DNA of 26,638 nucleotides from an uncultured Blautia sp. (GCA_934394595.1 CAKRRX010000025.1:1-26638); one strand, 5' to 3'. Positions 1-7,159 are shown, counted from the first letter of the stretch. Notes: generated by a model not told the origin, from the letters alone. Translations and numbers: made by a program.

Positions 1-33
1 TCATATAAACAAGAAATAGAAAGCAGGATAGAA

Positions 34-1089
34 ATGAAAGCAGAAATTGCAGCTATGACAGCAAGGAAGCCTGACCAGAAGGCCATTTTACGAGGCGGTG
101 AAATACTGAAAAAAGGAGGCCTGGTGGCCTTTCCTACAGAGACAGTCTATGGTCTTGGGGGAAATGCCCTGGATCCTGAGGCATCACGCAAGATCTATGC
201 GGCAAAGGGAAGACCTTCCGATAATCCGCTGATCGTCCACATCGCCAGGTTGGAGGATCTAGCTCCTATTGTGAAAAATATACCGGAAAAAGCCCGGATC
301 CTTGCAGAAAAATTCTGGCCGGGGCCTCTGACCATGATCTTTGAAAAATCAGATCTTGTACCTCTTGAGACAACCGGAGGACTGGAAAGTGTTGCAGTGC
401 GTTTTCCAAGTGATCCCATTGCCCAGGCCCTGATCCTGGCAGCAGGTGGATATGTAGCTGCGCCAAGCGCCAATACCTCCGGAAGGCCAAGTCCTACCAC
501 AGCCCAGCATGTGGAAGAGGATCTGGGAGATGCCATTGAGATGATCATTGACGGAGGGCCTGTTGGAATTGGCCTGGAATCTACCATTGTAGATTTTACA
601 GAAGAGGTGCCTGTGGTGCTTCGGCCTGGTTATATTTCCCTGGAAATGCTGCAGCAGGTGTTAGGAGAGGTCAGGATGGACAAGGGTCTTATAAAGCCGG
701 ACAGTAAGGTGCGTCCAAAGGCACCAGGAATGAAGTACCGCCACTATGCACCAAAGGCAGATCTTGCCATTGTAGAAGGAAAGACCGATCTGGTGGTGAA
801 GACCATCAACCGGTTTGTGGAAGAGGACGAGGCGGCAGGGCTTCAGGCTGGAATTATTGCTACAGAGGAAACACTTTCCAGATATCCAAAAGGGATTGTA
901 AAATGTATTGGAAGCAGGGCAGAGGAGGAAACCATTGCCCACAATCTCTATGAGGTGCTTCGGGAATTTGACCAGTGTCAGGTAAATAAGATCTATTCTG
1001 AAGCATTTTATACACCAAAGATGGGACAGGCGATTATGAACAGGCTTTTAAAAGCTGCCGGACATAAGGTGATCCAGGCAGAAGAATAA
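34..1089 (+). CDS. tsaC: L-threonylcarbamoyladenylate synthase, Sua5/TsaC type
   Basis: Cytosolic enzyme that makes threonylcarbamoyl-AMP from threonine, bicarbonate and ATP, the first step of t6A formation at position 37 of ANN-decoding tRNAs. The YrdC-like domain fills about residues 15-205. It shows VAFPTETVYGLGG (31-43), the KGRP signature (58-61) and the SANTSGRPSP segment starting at S145, all typical of the nucleotide and threonine site. At 351 residues it is the long Sua5 form, with a C-terminal Sua5 domain after a linker near residues 215-235 (PGMKYRHYAPKA), unlike the short E. coli TsaC. The start has only a modest ribosome site (aagcagg) and the promoter is outside the window or not evident. 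The dCMP deaminase gene follows after 15 bases, so the two are probably cotranscribed. Family assignment is secure. Confidence 0.95.
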   Translation: MKAEIAAMTARKPDQKAILRGGEILKKGGLVAFPTETVYGLGGNALDPEASRKIYAAKGRPSDNPLIVHIARLEDLAPIVKNIPEKARILAEKFWPGPLTMIFEKSDLVPLETTGGLESVAVRFPSDPIAQALILAAGGYVAAPSANTSGRPSPTTAQHVEEDLGDAIEMIIDGGPVGIGLESTIVDFTEEVPVVLRPGYISLEMLQQVLGEVRMDKGLIKPDSKVRPKAPGMKYRHYAPKADLAIVEGKTDLVVKTINRFVEEDEAAGLQAGIIATEETLSRYPKGIVKCIGSRAEEETIAHNLYEVLREFDQCQVNKIYSEAFYTPKMGQAIMNRLLKAAGHKVIQAEE

Positions 1090-1104
1090 AGGGGGAGCCA
1101 GAAA

Positions 1105-1641
1105 ATGGAAGAGACAAACCATAAGAAGATGGACGGAAGACTTCCGGGCATTGCAAAAAGCCACAAAAGAGAAGGATATCTTACATGGGATGAATATTTT
1201 ATGGGGGTAGCCATGCTTTCCGGCATGCGCTCTAAGGATCCTAATTCCCAGGTAGGAGCCTGCATTGTCAGTGAGGACAATAAGATCTTATCTATGGGAT
1301 ATAATGGTTTTCCAAAGGGGTGTTCAGATGATGAATTTCCCTGGGCAAGAGAAGGAGAGCCGCTGGATACCAAATATCTTTATGTGACCCACAGCGAATT
1401 AAATGCCATCCTTAATTACAGGGGCGGCAGCCTGGAAGGGGCAAAAATGTACGTGACCCTTTTTCCATGTAATGAATGCGCAAAGGCCATTATCCAGGCG
1501 GGAATCAAGACTCTGGTGTATGACTGTGATAAGTATGCAAATACCCCTTCTGTGCTGGCATCCAAGAGAATGCTGGATTCTGCAGGGGTGCGTTATTACC
1601 AGTATAAAAGAACAGACCGGGAGATTACACTTCAGGTATAG
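1105..1641 (+). CDS. dCMP deaminase (ComEB-like cytidine/deoxycytidylate deaminase)
   Basis: Predicted zinc enzyme that deaminates dCMP to dUMP, feeding thymidylate synthesis. The zinc-binding signature is complete: H96 with the catalytic glutamate E98 in THSELNA, and PCNEC (P121, C122, C125). The N-terminal part carries the SKDPNSQVGACIV strand usual for deoxycytidylate deaminases. Length is 178 residues, somewhat longer than bacterial ComEB because of about 25 extra N-terminal residues. A good ribosome site (gggggag) precedes the ATG. It lies 15 bases after tsaC and before an inverted repeat that may end the unit. The late-competence name ComEB is historical and does not imply a competence role here. 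Confidence 0.92.
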   Translation: MEETNHKKMDGRLPGIAKSHKREGYLTWDEYFMGVAMLSGMRSKDPNSQVGACIVSEDNKILSMGYNGFPKGCSDDEFPWAREGEPLDTKYLYVTHSELNAILNYRGGSLEGAKMYVTLFPCNECAKAIIQAGIKTLVYDCDKYANTPSVLASKRMLDSAGVRYYQYKRTDREITLQV

Positions 1642-1652
1642 AGAGCCTTTTG

Positions 1653-1675
1653 GGGGAGATTTTTTAATTCTCCCC
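1653..1675 (+). terminator. Weak terminator-like hairpin after dCMP deaminase
   Basis: A 7-bp perfect inverted repeat, GGGGAGA at 1653-1659 and TCTCCCC at 1669-1675, has a T-rich loop. It sits 11 bases after the stop codon. No T tract follows the stem, and the right arm abuts the -35 box of the next promoter. It may be a weak terminator or simply a boundary between two transcription units. Confidence 0.4.
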
Positions 1676-1704
1676 TTGACACCTTTCTTAATTTCGCATA
1701 GAAT
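1676..1704 (+). promoter_or_regulatory. Strong sigma-A promoter of the proS T-box transcript
   Basis: TTGACA at 1676-1681 and TAGAAT at 1699-1704 are separated by exactly 17 bases. Transcription should begin near 1711, about 17 bases before the conserved 5' start of the T-box leader. Position and sequence agree, so this is one of the best promoters in the window. Confidence 0.85.
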
Positions 1705-1710
1705 AAACAG

Positions 1711-1960
1711 GAATACAGCAAAATGGCGATGAAGAGAATAGTACATGAGGAGCAATCTCAGAGAGAGATCCGGCAGCAGGGTGTGAGGATCTTGTGCGCA
1801 AGTCATGGAACCGGCCTCGGAGCTCCGTACAATTGAAGTGCGGCGTTATTCCCACGTTACGGGATTTTTGAGAGAGCAGCGGATACAGATTCCGGTGCTA
1901 ATCAGGGTGGTACCGCCGAAGCCTTTCGGTCCCTTTGTCAGGGATGGAGGGCCTTTTTTT
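1711..1960 (+). promoter_or_regulatory. T-box riboswitch (tRNA-sensing leader) of proS
   Basis: A complete T-box leader. It has the usual 5' start (gatgaagagaatagtac at 1728-1744), an AGAGAG motif near 1761, a long Stem I with GGAACC...GGAGC segments, and the conserved antiterminator sequence AGGGTGGTACCGC at 1904-1916. A terminator hairpin (about 1921-1953) and a T tract follow. T-boxes sense the uncharged tRNA of the downstream synthetase: pairing of its acceptor end with the T-box bulge stabilises the antiterminator and permits transcription. The downstream gene predicts tRNA-Pro. CCG at 1825-1827 lies in the right part of Stem I to be the specifier, but I could not fix the specifier loop by eye. 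Confidence 0.93.
1921..1960 (+). terminator. T-box-controlled terminator
   Basis: An imperfect GC-rich stem (gcctttcggtccct pairing with agggatggagggc) is followed by seven T residues at 1954-1960. Its left arm overlaps the region just after the AGGGTGGTACCGC antiterminator element, as expected for mutually exclusive T-box structures. Confidence 0.85.
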
Positions 1961-2043
1961 ATGTAATAAAAAGTTTCTTCAAAATTCCCTGTTACACACA
2001 AAATATATAAGAAACGCCCAGTGGGCATGAAAAGGAGAAAATC

Positions 2044-3483
2044 ATGGCAAAAGAAAAGAAAATGGTAGAAGCCATCACTTCCATGGATGTGGATTTTGCA
2101 CAGTGGTATACCGATGTGGTAAAAAAAGCAGAGCTTTGCGGTTATACAAGTGTAAAAGGCTGTATGGCAATCAAACCCGCAGGATATGCAATCTGGGAGA
2201 ATATCCAGAAAGAGCTTGACCGCAGATTTAAAGAGACTGGCGTAGAGAATGTATACATGCCAATGTTCATTCCGGAATCTCTTCTTGATAAAGAAAAAGA
2301 CCATGTAGAAGGATTTGCACCGGAGGTTGCATGGGTGACACACGGCGGTCTTGACCAGCTCCAGGAACGTCTTTGCGTACGTCCTACTTCAGAGACTCTG
2401 TTCTGTGATTTCTACCAGAAAGAGATCCAGTCCCACAGAGACCTTCCGAAGGTATACAACCAGTGGTGTTCTGTAGTTCGCTGGGAGAAGACTACCCGTC
2501 CATTCCTTCGTTCCCGTGAGTTTTTATGGCAGGAAGGCCACACTGCACATGCTACAGCAGAGGAAGCAAAAGAGCGTACTATTCAGATGCTGAACCTGTA
2601 TGCAGACTTCTGTGAGGAAGTACTGGCCATCCCGGTGATCAAAGGTCAGAAGACAGACAAAGAGAAATTTGCAGGTGCTGAGGCAACTTATACCATCGAG
2701 TCTCTGATGCATGACGGAAAAGCACTTCAGTCCGGAACCAGCCATAACTTTGGCGATGGATTTGCAAGAGCATTTGGTATCCAGTATACAGATAAGAACA
2801 ACCAGCTTCAGTATGTACATCAGACCTCCTGGGGAATGACCACCCGAATGATCGGTGCCCTGATCATGGTTCATGGAGACAACAGCGGACTTGTTCTTCC
2901 TCCAAGAATCGCTCCTGTACAGGCAGTTGTAATTCCAATCCAGCAGAGAAAAGAGGGAGTTCTGGAGAAGGCAGATGAACTGACACAGATCCTTAAGGCT
3001 GCTGGAATCCGTGTGAAAGCAGATGTTACAGATAAGAGTCCGGGATTTAAATTTGCAGAGCAGGAGATGCGTGGTATTCCGGTAAGAATCGAGTGCGGCC
3101 CGAAGGATATTGAAAATGGTCAGGCCGTGATCTGCAGAAGAGATACCAGAGAGAAATATATCGTGAAGTTTGAGGAGCTTGCTTCCAAGGTTCAGGAAGT
3201 ACTTGACACCATGCAGAAGGATATGCTGGAAAGAGCAAGGGCTCACAGAGATGCCCATACCTATGTGGCAACTAACTATGAGGAGTTCAAGGAGACCATC
3301 AACACAAAGCCTGGATTTGTAAAGGCTATGTGGTGCGGCAACCGTGAATGTGAAGACAAGATCAAAGAAGATGTTCAGGCAACTTCCAGATGTATGCCTT
3401 TTGAGCAGGAACATTTAAGTGACGTATGCGTATGCTGCGGAAAACCTGCCAAGAAGATGGTATACTGGGGACGGGCTTATTAA
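2044..3483 (+). CDS. proS: Prolyl-tRNA synthetase, type 3 (archaeal/eukaryotic-like)
   Basis: Cytosolic class II synthetase that attaches proline to tRNA-Pro. The 479-residue form lacks the large INS editing domain of the roughly 570-residue bacterial ProRS and belongs to the short type found in archaea, eukaryotes and some Firmicutes. Features visible are [18 protein letters not shown] near the N terminus, the motif 2 region RPTSET with [24 protein letters not shown] sequence, and [12 protein letters not shown]. An anticodon-binding domain follows, then a C-terminal zinc-like module (WCGNRECE, then CVCCGK) ending in WGRAY, the usual aromatic terminus. An AGGAG site at 2033-2037 is well placed. 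The T-box leader upstream supports both identity and tRNA-responsive control, and a strong terminator follows. Confidence 0.97.
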   Translation: MAKEKKMVEAITSMDVDFAQWYTDVVKKAELCGYTSVKGCMAIKPAGYAIWENIQKELDRRFKETGVENVYMPMFIPESLLDKEKDHVEGFAPEVAWVTHGGLDQLQERLCVRPTSETLFCDFYQKEIQSHRDLPKVYNQWCSVVRWEKTTRPFLRSREFLWQEGHTAHATAEEAKERTIQMLNLYADFCEEVLAIPVIKGQKTDKEKFAGAEATYTIESLMHDGKALQSGTSHNFGDGFARAFGIQYTDKNNQLQYVHQTSWGMTTRMIGALIMVHGDNSGLVLPPRIAPVQAVVIPIQQRKEGVLEKADELTQILKAAGIRVKADVTDKSPGFKFAEQEMRGIPVRIECGPKDIENGQAVICRRDTREKYIVKFEELASKVQEVLDTMQKDMLERARAHRDAHTYVATNYEEFKETINTKPGFVKAMWCGNRECEDKIKEDVQATSRCMPFEQEHLSDVCVCCGKPAKKMVYWGRAY

Positions 3484-3492
3484 TAACAAAAA

Positions 3493-3525
3493 GGGGCAAA
3501 AGTTTTTTGCCCCGCTTTGTTTTTG
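3493..3525 (+). terminator. Intrinsic terminator after proS
   Basis: GGGGCAAAA at 3493-3501 pairs perfectly with TTTTGCCCC at 3505-3513 around a 3-base loop, and is followed by a T-rich tail (gctttgttttt). It starts ten bases after the stop codon. Confidence 0.88.
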
Positions 3526-3572
3526 TGAAACAGGATTTTGTGCCTGTGTAAAAAGAAAGCTGGTGAGATACG

Positions 3573-4907
3573 ATGCACTTTGAAATTCCACAAAAAGTTG
3601 AAATTATTATAAATACTCTGGAAGAGGCAGGCTTTGAAGCCTACGCAGTAGGAGGCTGTGTCCGGGATGCGCTTCTTGGAAGAACGCCGAATGATTGGGA
3701 TATCACCACTTCCGCAAAGCCGGAGCAGGTAAAAGTCCTGTTTCGCAGAACTGTGGATACCGGTATTGCCCATGGAACTGTGACGGTGCTTCTGGACAAG
3801 GACGGGTTTGAGGTTACCACCTACCGTGTGGATGGAGAATATGAGGATGGACGTCATCCAAAGGAAGTGACTTTTACAGCAAGCCTTGAGGAAGATTTAA
3901 AGCGCCGTGATTTCACCATCAATGCAATGGCCTACAATCCGAAAAAAGGCCTGGTAGATCTTTTTGAGGGGCAAAAGGATCTGAAAGATAAGGTAATCCG
4001 CTGCGTTGGTGATCCCTTGGAGCGTTTTACAGAGGATGCTCTTCGGATCATGCGTGCAGTCCGCTTTTCAGCACAGCTTGGCTTTTCCTTGGAAGAGAAC
4101 ACAAGAAAAGCACTTTCAGTGCTTGCTCCTAATTTAAAGCATGTCAGTGCGGAAAGGATTCAGGTGGAACTGGTAAAGCTTCTGGTGTCCCCTCATCCGG
4201 ACTATTTAAGAACTGCTTACGAGGCCGGAATCACGAAGGAATTTCTACCGGAATTTGACCGTTGTATGGAGACTCCCCAGAATACCCCCCATCACTGTTA
4301 TTCTGTGGGAGAGCATATCCTTCACAGCCTTTTATATGTGCAGGAAGATAAAGTACTGCGTCTGACCATGCTCCTTCACGACATCGGCAAACCTGTTGTC
4401 CGGACTACGGATAAAAATGGCAGGGATCATTTTAAAATGCATGCCCCGGAAGGGGAAATAATGGCAAAAGGAATCCTGCGCCGTCTGAAGTTTGATAATG
4501 ACACCATTGGAAAAGTGTGCAGGCTGATCCGCTGGCATGACCTTCGGCCCACACCGGAAATGGCAGATGTGAGAAAGGCCATGAATGTAATCGGAGAAGA
4601 CCTTTTTCCAATGTGGATGGAAGTGCAATATGCAGATAATCAGGCAAAAAGCGATTACCGCAGACAGGAAAAAGAAGCCCGCCAGGAAGGTGTGCGAAAG
4701 GCCTGGGAGGTGATCACCAGGGAGAAACAGTGCGTTTCCCTGAAAAAACTGGCAGTAACCGGTTCAGATCTGATCGCAGCGGGAATGAAGCCAGGAAAAG
4801 AGATTGGAAATACCTTAAATGCCCTTCTGGAACTGGTGCTGGAAAATCCAGAGAAAAATACGAAACAGACACTTCTTGCCTGTGCCTTTACAGAAAATCA
4901 GAACTAA
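3573..4907 (+). CDS. cca: CCA-adding tRNA nucleotidyltransferase with HD domain
   Basis: Builds or repairs the 3' CCA end of tRNAs. The class II nucleotidyltransferase head is clear: AVGGCVRD (25-32), then DWDITT with catalytic aspartates D41 and D43, and RRDFTINAMAYNP further on. The neck and body region (AERIQVELVKLL) follows. The C-terminal half holds an HD phosphohydrolase-type domain with HCYSVGEHILHS and LLHDIGKP (H269, D270), and a later RWHDLRP segment. The 444-residue length fits clostridial HD-containing CCA enzymes. Whether the HD domain has 2',3'-cyclic phosphatase activity cannot be told from sequence. The gene starts 47 bases after the proS terminator; a dedicated promoter was not evident. 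Confidence 0.93.
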   Translation: MHFEIPQKVEIIINTLEEAGFEAYAVGGCVRDALLGRTPNDWDITTSAKPEQVKVLFRRTVDTGIAHGTVTVLLDKDGFEVTTYRVDGEYEDGRHPKEVTFTASLEEDLKRRDFTINAMAYNPKKGLVDLFEGQKDLKDKVIRCVGDPLERFTEDALRIMRAVRFSAQLGFSLEENTRKALSVLAPNLKHVSAERIQVELVKLLVSPHPDYLRTAYEAGITKEFLPEFDRCMETPQNTPHHCYSVGEHILHSLLYVQEDKVLRLTMLLHDIGKPVVRTTDKNGRDHFKMHAPEGEIMAKGILRRLKFDNDTIGKVCRLIRWHDLRPTPEMADVRKAMNVIGEDLFPMWMEVQYADNQAKSDYRRQEKEARQEGVRKAWEVITREKQCVSLKKLAVTGSDLIAAGMKPGKEIGNTLNALLELVLENPEKNTKQTLLACAFTENQN

Positions 4908-4935
4908 AAGATGCCATCCAAAGGAAACTTTGCAA

Positions 4936-4941
4936 TAGAAT
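4936..4941 (+). promoter_or_regulatory. Possible -10 box before the CotS-like gene leader
   Basis: TAGAAT at 4936-4941 would place a transcription start near 4948, where the 5' arm of the RBS-sequestering stem begins. No convincing -35 box lies 16-18 bases upstream. Since the gene may be sporulation-controlled, an alternative sigma factor is possible but not shown. Confidence 0.3.
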
Positions 4942-4945
4942 AACC

Positions 4946-5029
4946 ATCCCTCCTCACTCATAAGATAGAAGGTATCCAGAAGTTGCGTTTCTGCCAGAGG
5001 CAGTTCGTATGTATGAGTGACGGGGGGAT
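4946..5029 (+). promoter_or_regulatory. Structured leader that buries the ribosome site of the CotS-like gene
   Basis: ATCCCTCC plus TCACTCATA (4946-4962) pairs with TATGAGTGA and GGGGGGAT (5012-5029). This gives 17 base pairs, interrupted only by one bulged C at 5021 and including one T-G pair. The 3' arm contains the only purine-rich Shine-Dalgarno candidate (GGGGGG, 5022-5027) for the TTG start at 5036. The enclosed 49 bases can form CAGAA/TTCTG (4977-4981 with 4989-4993) or CTGCC/GGCAG (4991-4995 with 4999-5003), which share bases and exclude each other. This suggests translational control. It matches no riboswitch class I recognise. A poor terminator is the alternative reading, since only a short broken T run follows. 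Confidence 0.5.
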
Positions 5030-5035
5030 TTTAAT

Positions 5036-6019
5036 TTGTATGATTTCGGACTTAGTACCCTGGATCAATACGGGCTTACCGCCCAGACTTCCTACAGAAC
5101 ACGGGGAGCCCTTGTTTGCCGCACAGAAAAAGGACTTTTGATCATCAGGGAGTTTCATGGCTCAGAAACAAAGCTGCAGCTTCAGCAGCAACTGTTAAAA
5201 ATACTTTTGGCAGAGGGGAAAAAGGTGGATATCTTTCTGGAAAACCAGACAGGCACTCTTGTGACCTGTGATAAGGACAACATTCCATATACAGTGCAGA
5301 CCTGGTATGAAGGGCGGGAATGTGACACGAAATCCAGAGAAGATATCCTGAAAAGTGTGGAAACTCTGGCTTTGTTACATAAATCTATGAAAATGCCTTT
5401 TCAGAAATTTTATGCAGCCAGATCTCTGGAGGAAGAGTATATAAGGCATAACCAGGAACTGCGGAAAATACGAAAATATATCCGGAAAAAAGGTGCTTCC
5501 GGGGAATTTGAAAAGGATTATCTGGCAAATGTACAGTGGTTTCTGGAAAAAGGGGAAAAGGCCCTGGAAAAGCTGAAGCACTCCGATTATCCGGTTTTAC
5601 AGAAAAAAGTGTCCGAAGAGGGCAGTATCTGTCATGGAGAATACAATCAGCATAACGTACTTCTTGGGAAAAATTTTACTGCAGTTACCAATTTTGGACA
5701 CTTTGCCTTTGATATCCAGATGGCAGACCTGTATTGTTTTATGAGGAAAATTCTGGAAAAATACAGCTGGAACCAGGATCTGGCCAGGGAAATGCTGGAA
5801 AGCTACCACAAGATCAGACCCATCACACCTTCTGACTGGAAGAATCTGGAAATCCGTTTCACCTATCCGGAAAAATACTGGAAACTGGCCAATTATTATT
5901 TTTCTCATAATAAAGCCTGGATTTCCGGAAAGAATACAGAAAAGCAGAAAAAGATCATTTTACAGAGAGATTTGTGGGGGGATTTTACCGAAAAATGTTT
6001 TGGAAAATACCCTTTCTAA
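5036..6019 (+). CDS. CotS-family spore coat-like protein (kinase fold, probably inactive)
   Basis: A 327-residue protein with the aminoglycoside-phosphotransferase/CotS kinase-like fold. The N lobe has strands with LLIIREFHGSETKLQLQQQLLKIL, and the hinge is near VQTWYEGREC. The catalytic-loop equivalent is CHGEYNQHNVLL, and the metal-binding position reads TNFGHF. Active relatives have HGD and a D in the second motif, so both acidic residues are replaced (E and N), which suggests a pseudokinase. B. subtilis CotS and relatives are spore coat proteins, and sporulation genes lie just downstream, but a coat role here is inference. The start is TTG: the nearby ATG at 5040 is out of frame, and GGGGGG lies 8 bases upstream. 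Confidence 0.72.
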   Translation: MYDFGLSTLDQYGLTAQTSYRTRGALVCRTEKGLLIIREFHGSETKLQLQQQLLKILLAEGKKVDIFLENQTGTLVTCDKDNIPYTVQTWYEGRECDTKSREDILKSVETLALLHKSMKMPFQKFYAARSLEEEYIRHNQELRKIRKYIRKKGASGEFEKDYLANVQWFLEKGEKALEKLKHSDYPVLQKKVSEEGSICHGEYNQHNVLLGKNFTAVTNFGHFAFDIQMADLYCFMRKILEKYSWNQDLAREMLESYHKIRPITPSDWKNLEIRFTYPEKYWKLANYYFSHNKAWISGKNTEKQKKIILQRDLWGDFTEKCFGKYPF

Positions 6020-6029
6020 TGCAAAAACC

Positions 6030-6058
6030 TTGACAACAAAGTGCAAAAGGTATATATA
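6030..6058 (+). promoter_or_regulatory. Sigma-A promoter of the HU gene
   Basis: TTGACA at 6030-6035 and TATATA at 6053-6058 have a 17-base spacer. This predicts a start near 6065 and a leader of about 70 bases. GATGAT (6061-6066) and ATCATC (6112-6117) could close a stem just before the strong gaggagg ribosome site. Confidence 0.82.
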
Positions 6059-6135
6059 TAGATGATAGAGCGCTGTCGCCTTTGGCAGGCCAATTCATTA
6101 AATAAGAAAGAATCATCATTAGAGGAGGAAACACC

Positions 6136-6411
6136 ATGAATAAAACTGAATTAGTAGCAGCTATGGCGAAAGAGACCAATCTGTCCAAAAAGGACGTTGA
6201 AGCTGTTTTAAAATCTTTCATCGATGTTGTATCTGAAGAACTTAAAAAAGGTGAGAAAGTACAGTTAGTTGGCTTTGGTACATTTGAAGTCAGCGAAAGA
6301 GCAGCAAGAGAAGGAAGAAATCCTCGTACAGGCGAGACTATGAAGATCGAATCTTCCAAAGCTCCGAAATTCAAAGCTGGTAAGGCTTTAAAGGACATGG
6401 TTAACGCATAA
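6136..6411 (+). CDS. hup: DNA-binding protein HU
   Basis: Small histone-like protein that dimerises, bends DNA and organises the nucleoid. The 91-residue length is standard. The helical dimerisation part (MNKTELVAAMAKETNLSKKD) is followed by VGFGTFEVSERAAREGRNPRTGE, the DNA-binding arm with the family signature. It has a strong promoter, an aggagg ribosome site, and its own UUCG-capped terminator, fitting a highly expressed single-gene unit. In Clostridia this gene often stands directly before rqcP, as here. Confidence 0.97.
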   Translation: MNKTELVAAMAKETNLSKKDVEAVLKSFIDVVSEELKKGEKVQLVGFGTFEVSERAAREGRNPRTGETMKIESSKAPKFKAGKALKDMVNA

Positions 6412-6432
6412 GATCACAGGCTTTTGCCTTTA

Positions 6433-6459
6433 GGGGGGACTTCGGTTCCCCCTTTTTTT
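6433..6459 (+). terminator. Intrinsic terminator after HU gene, UUCG tetraloop
   Basis: GGGGGGAC (6433-6440) pairs with GTTCCCCC (6445-6452) around a TTCG tetraloop, with seven T residues from 6453. This is a strong terminator, so rqcP needs read-through or its own promoter. Confidence 0.93.
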
Positions 6460-6461
6460 CC

Positions 6462-6540
6462 ATGAAAGTCCCAGTGGTTAGCTGTGGCAGGCCGTAGGCG
6501 CACAGCAGCTGACTTTCATATATGATGATGTCGCCTGCCG
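6462..6540 (+). ncRNA. Candidate structured leader RNA upstream of rqcP
   Basis: ATGAAAGTC (6462-6470) pairs perfectly with GACTTTCAT (6511-6519). Nested inside are GCTGTG/CACAGC (6481-6486 with 6501-6506) and GCC/GGC (6491-6493 with 6497-6499). In addition GGCAGGC (6486-6492), within the arm, is perfectly complementary to GCCTGCC (6533-6539) downstream. This pairing would be a pseudoknot or an alternative fold. The RNA ends about 17 bases before the rqcP ribosome site. I recognise no known class. No clear promoter was seen after the HU terminator. A structure this regular could still be chance, since it was found by eye without energy calculation or alignment. Confidence 0.45.
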
Positions 6541-6570
6541 GTGACATGTCCGTTTTGAAAGGAATAGATT

Positions 6571-6810
6571 ATGAGATTAGATAAATTTTTAAAGGTATCC
6601 CGTCTTATCAAGAGAAGAACTGTGGCAAATGAGGCATGTGATGCAGGCAGAGTCCTGGTCAATGACAAGGCTGCAAAGGCATCTGTCCAGGTGAAAACCG
6701 GAGATACCATTGAAATCCAGTTTGGAAGCCGCAATGTGAAGGTGGAGGTGCTGGATGTGAAAGAAACTGTAAAAAAAGAAGAAGTAGAGAACCTTTACCG
6801 CTACATTTGA
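6571..6810 (+). CDS. rqcP: RqcP (YabO), S4-domain ribosome quality control factor
   Basis: A 79-residue protein made almost entirely of an S4 RNA-binding domain: MRLDKFLKVSRLIKRRTVANEAC, then GRVLVNDKAAKASVQVKTGDTIEI. In B. subtilis the orthologue binds stalled 50S subunits with peptidyl-tRNA and helps RqcH add alanine tails during ribosome rescue. The aaagga ribosome site at about 6558-6563 fits the ATG. The order rqcP - yabP - yabQ - divIC - spoIIE is conserved across spore-forming Firmicutes and supports orthology. A candidate structured leader lies immediately upstream. Confidence 0.93.
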   Translation: MRLDKFLKVSRLIKRRTVANEACDAGRVLVNDKAAKASVQVKTGDTIEIQFGSRNVKVEVLDVKETVKKEEVENLYRYI

Positions 6811-6874
6811 GAGTTCTATTTGCTGCCTGGACTTCATAAATTAACATTGAACCCACACTTCTAGGAGAGAGCCG

Positions 6875-7156
6875 TTGGAAGAAAAAGACAGGAAGGTATC
6901 CCATAGTCTGGAGATGAAAAACCGCCGGAATGTGTTTCTTACAGGTGTCACGGAAATCTTATCTTTCGATGAAAAAGAGATCCTGCTTCTTACAGAAGAG
7001 GGCAGGCTGATGCTAAAAGGCTTGCACCTTCATGTAAAAGGTCTGGATCTGGAAAAAGGAGAAGCGGTACTGGAAGGCCATGTGGATTCTCTTATCTATC
7101 TTTCTAAAGAGTCCGGAAAAAAGGAAGAATCCCTGTTAAAAAGGATGTTCCGATAG
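6875..7156 (+). CDS. yabP: Sporulation protein YabP
   Basis: A 93-residue YabP/YqfC-family protein. The pattern ITEILSFDEKEILLLTEEGRLMLKGLHLHVKGLDLEKGEAVLEG-type sequence is characteristic: beta-rich repeats with a conserved L.I.G..L.V..LDL.KG.. core. In B. subtilis yabP is sporulation-expressed and needed for normal spore formation, and is linked to the membrane protein YabQ. The start is TTG, six bases after aggaga (6863-6868); no better ATG lies in the conserved region. The yabQ start follows the stop by only 3 bases. Confidence 0.9.
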   Translation: MEEKDRKVSHSLEMKNRRNVFLTGVTEILSFDEKEILLLTEEGRLMLKGLHLHVKGLDLEKGEAVLEGHVDSLIYLSKESGKKEESLLKRMFR

Positions 7157-7159
7157 TCT

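Noticed and set aside
84..98. The entry titled as a cysteine set uses residue numbers in its coordinate fields
   Set aside because: The bases concerned are about 8296-8337 inside spoIIE. Nothing unusual is claimed for bases 84-98 of the window, and the word 'vitreous' in that title carries no meaning.
2524..3414. Long minus-strand open frame (296 codons) opposite proS
   Set aside because: It lies wholly antisense to a clear proS gene, has a C- and H-rich composition with no domain, and no ribosome site. It is a shadow of the codon pattern.
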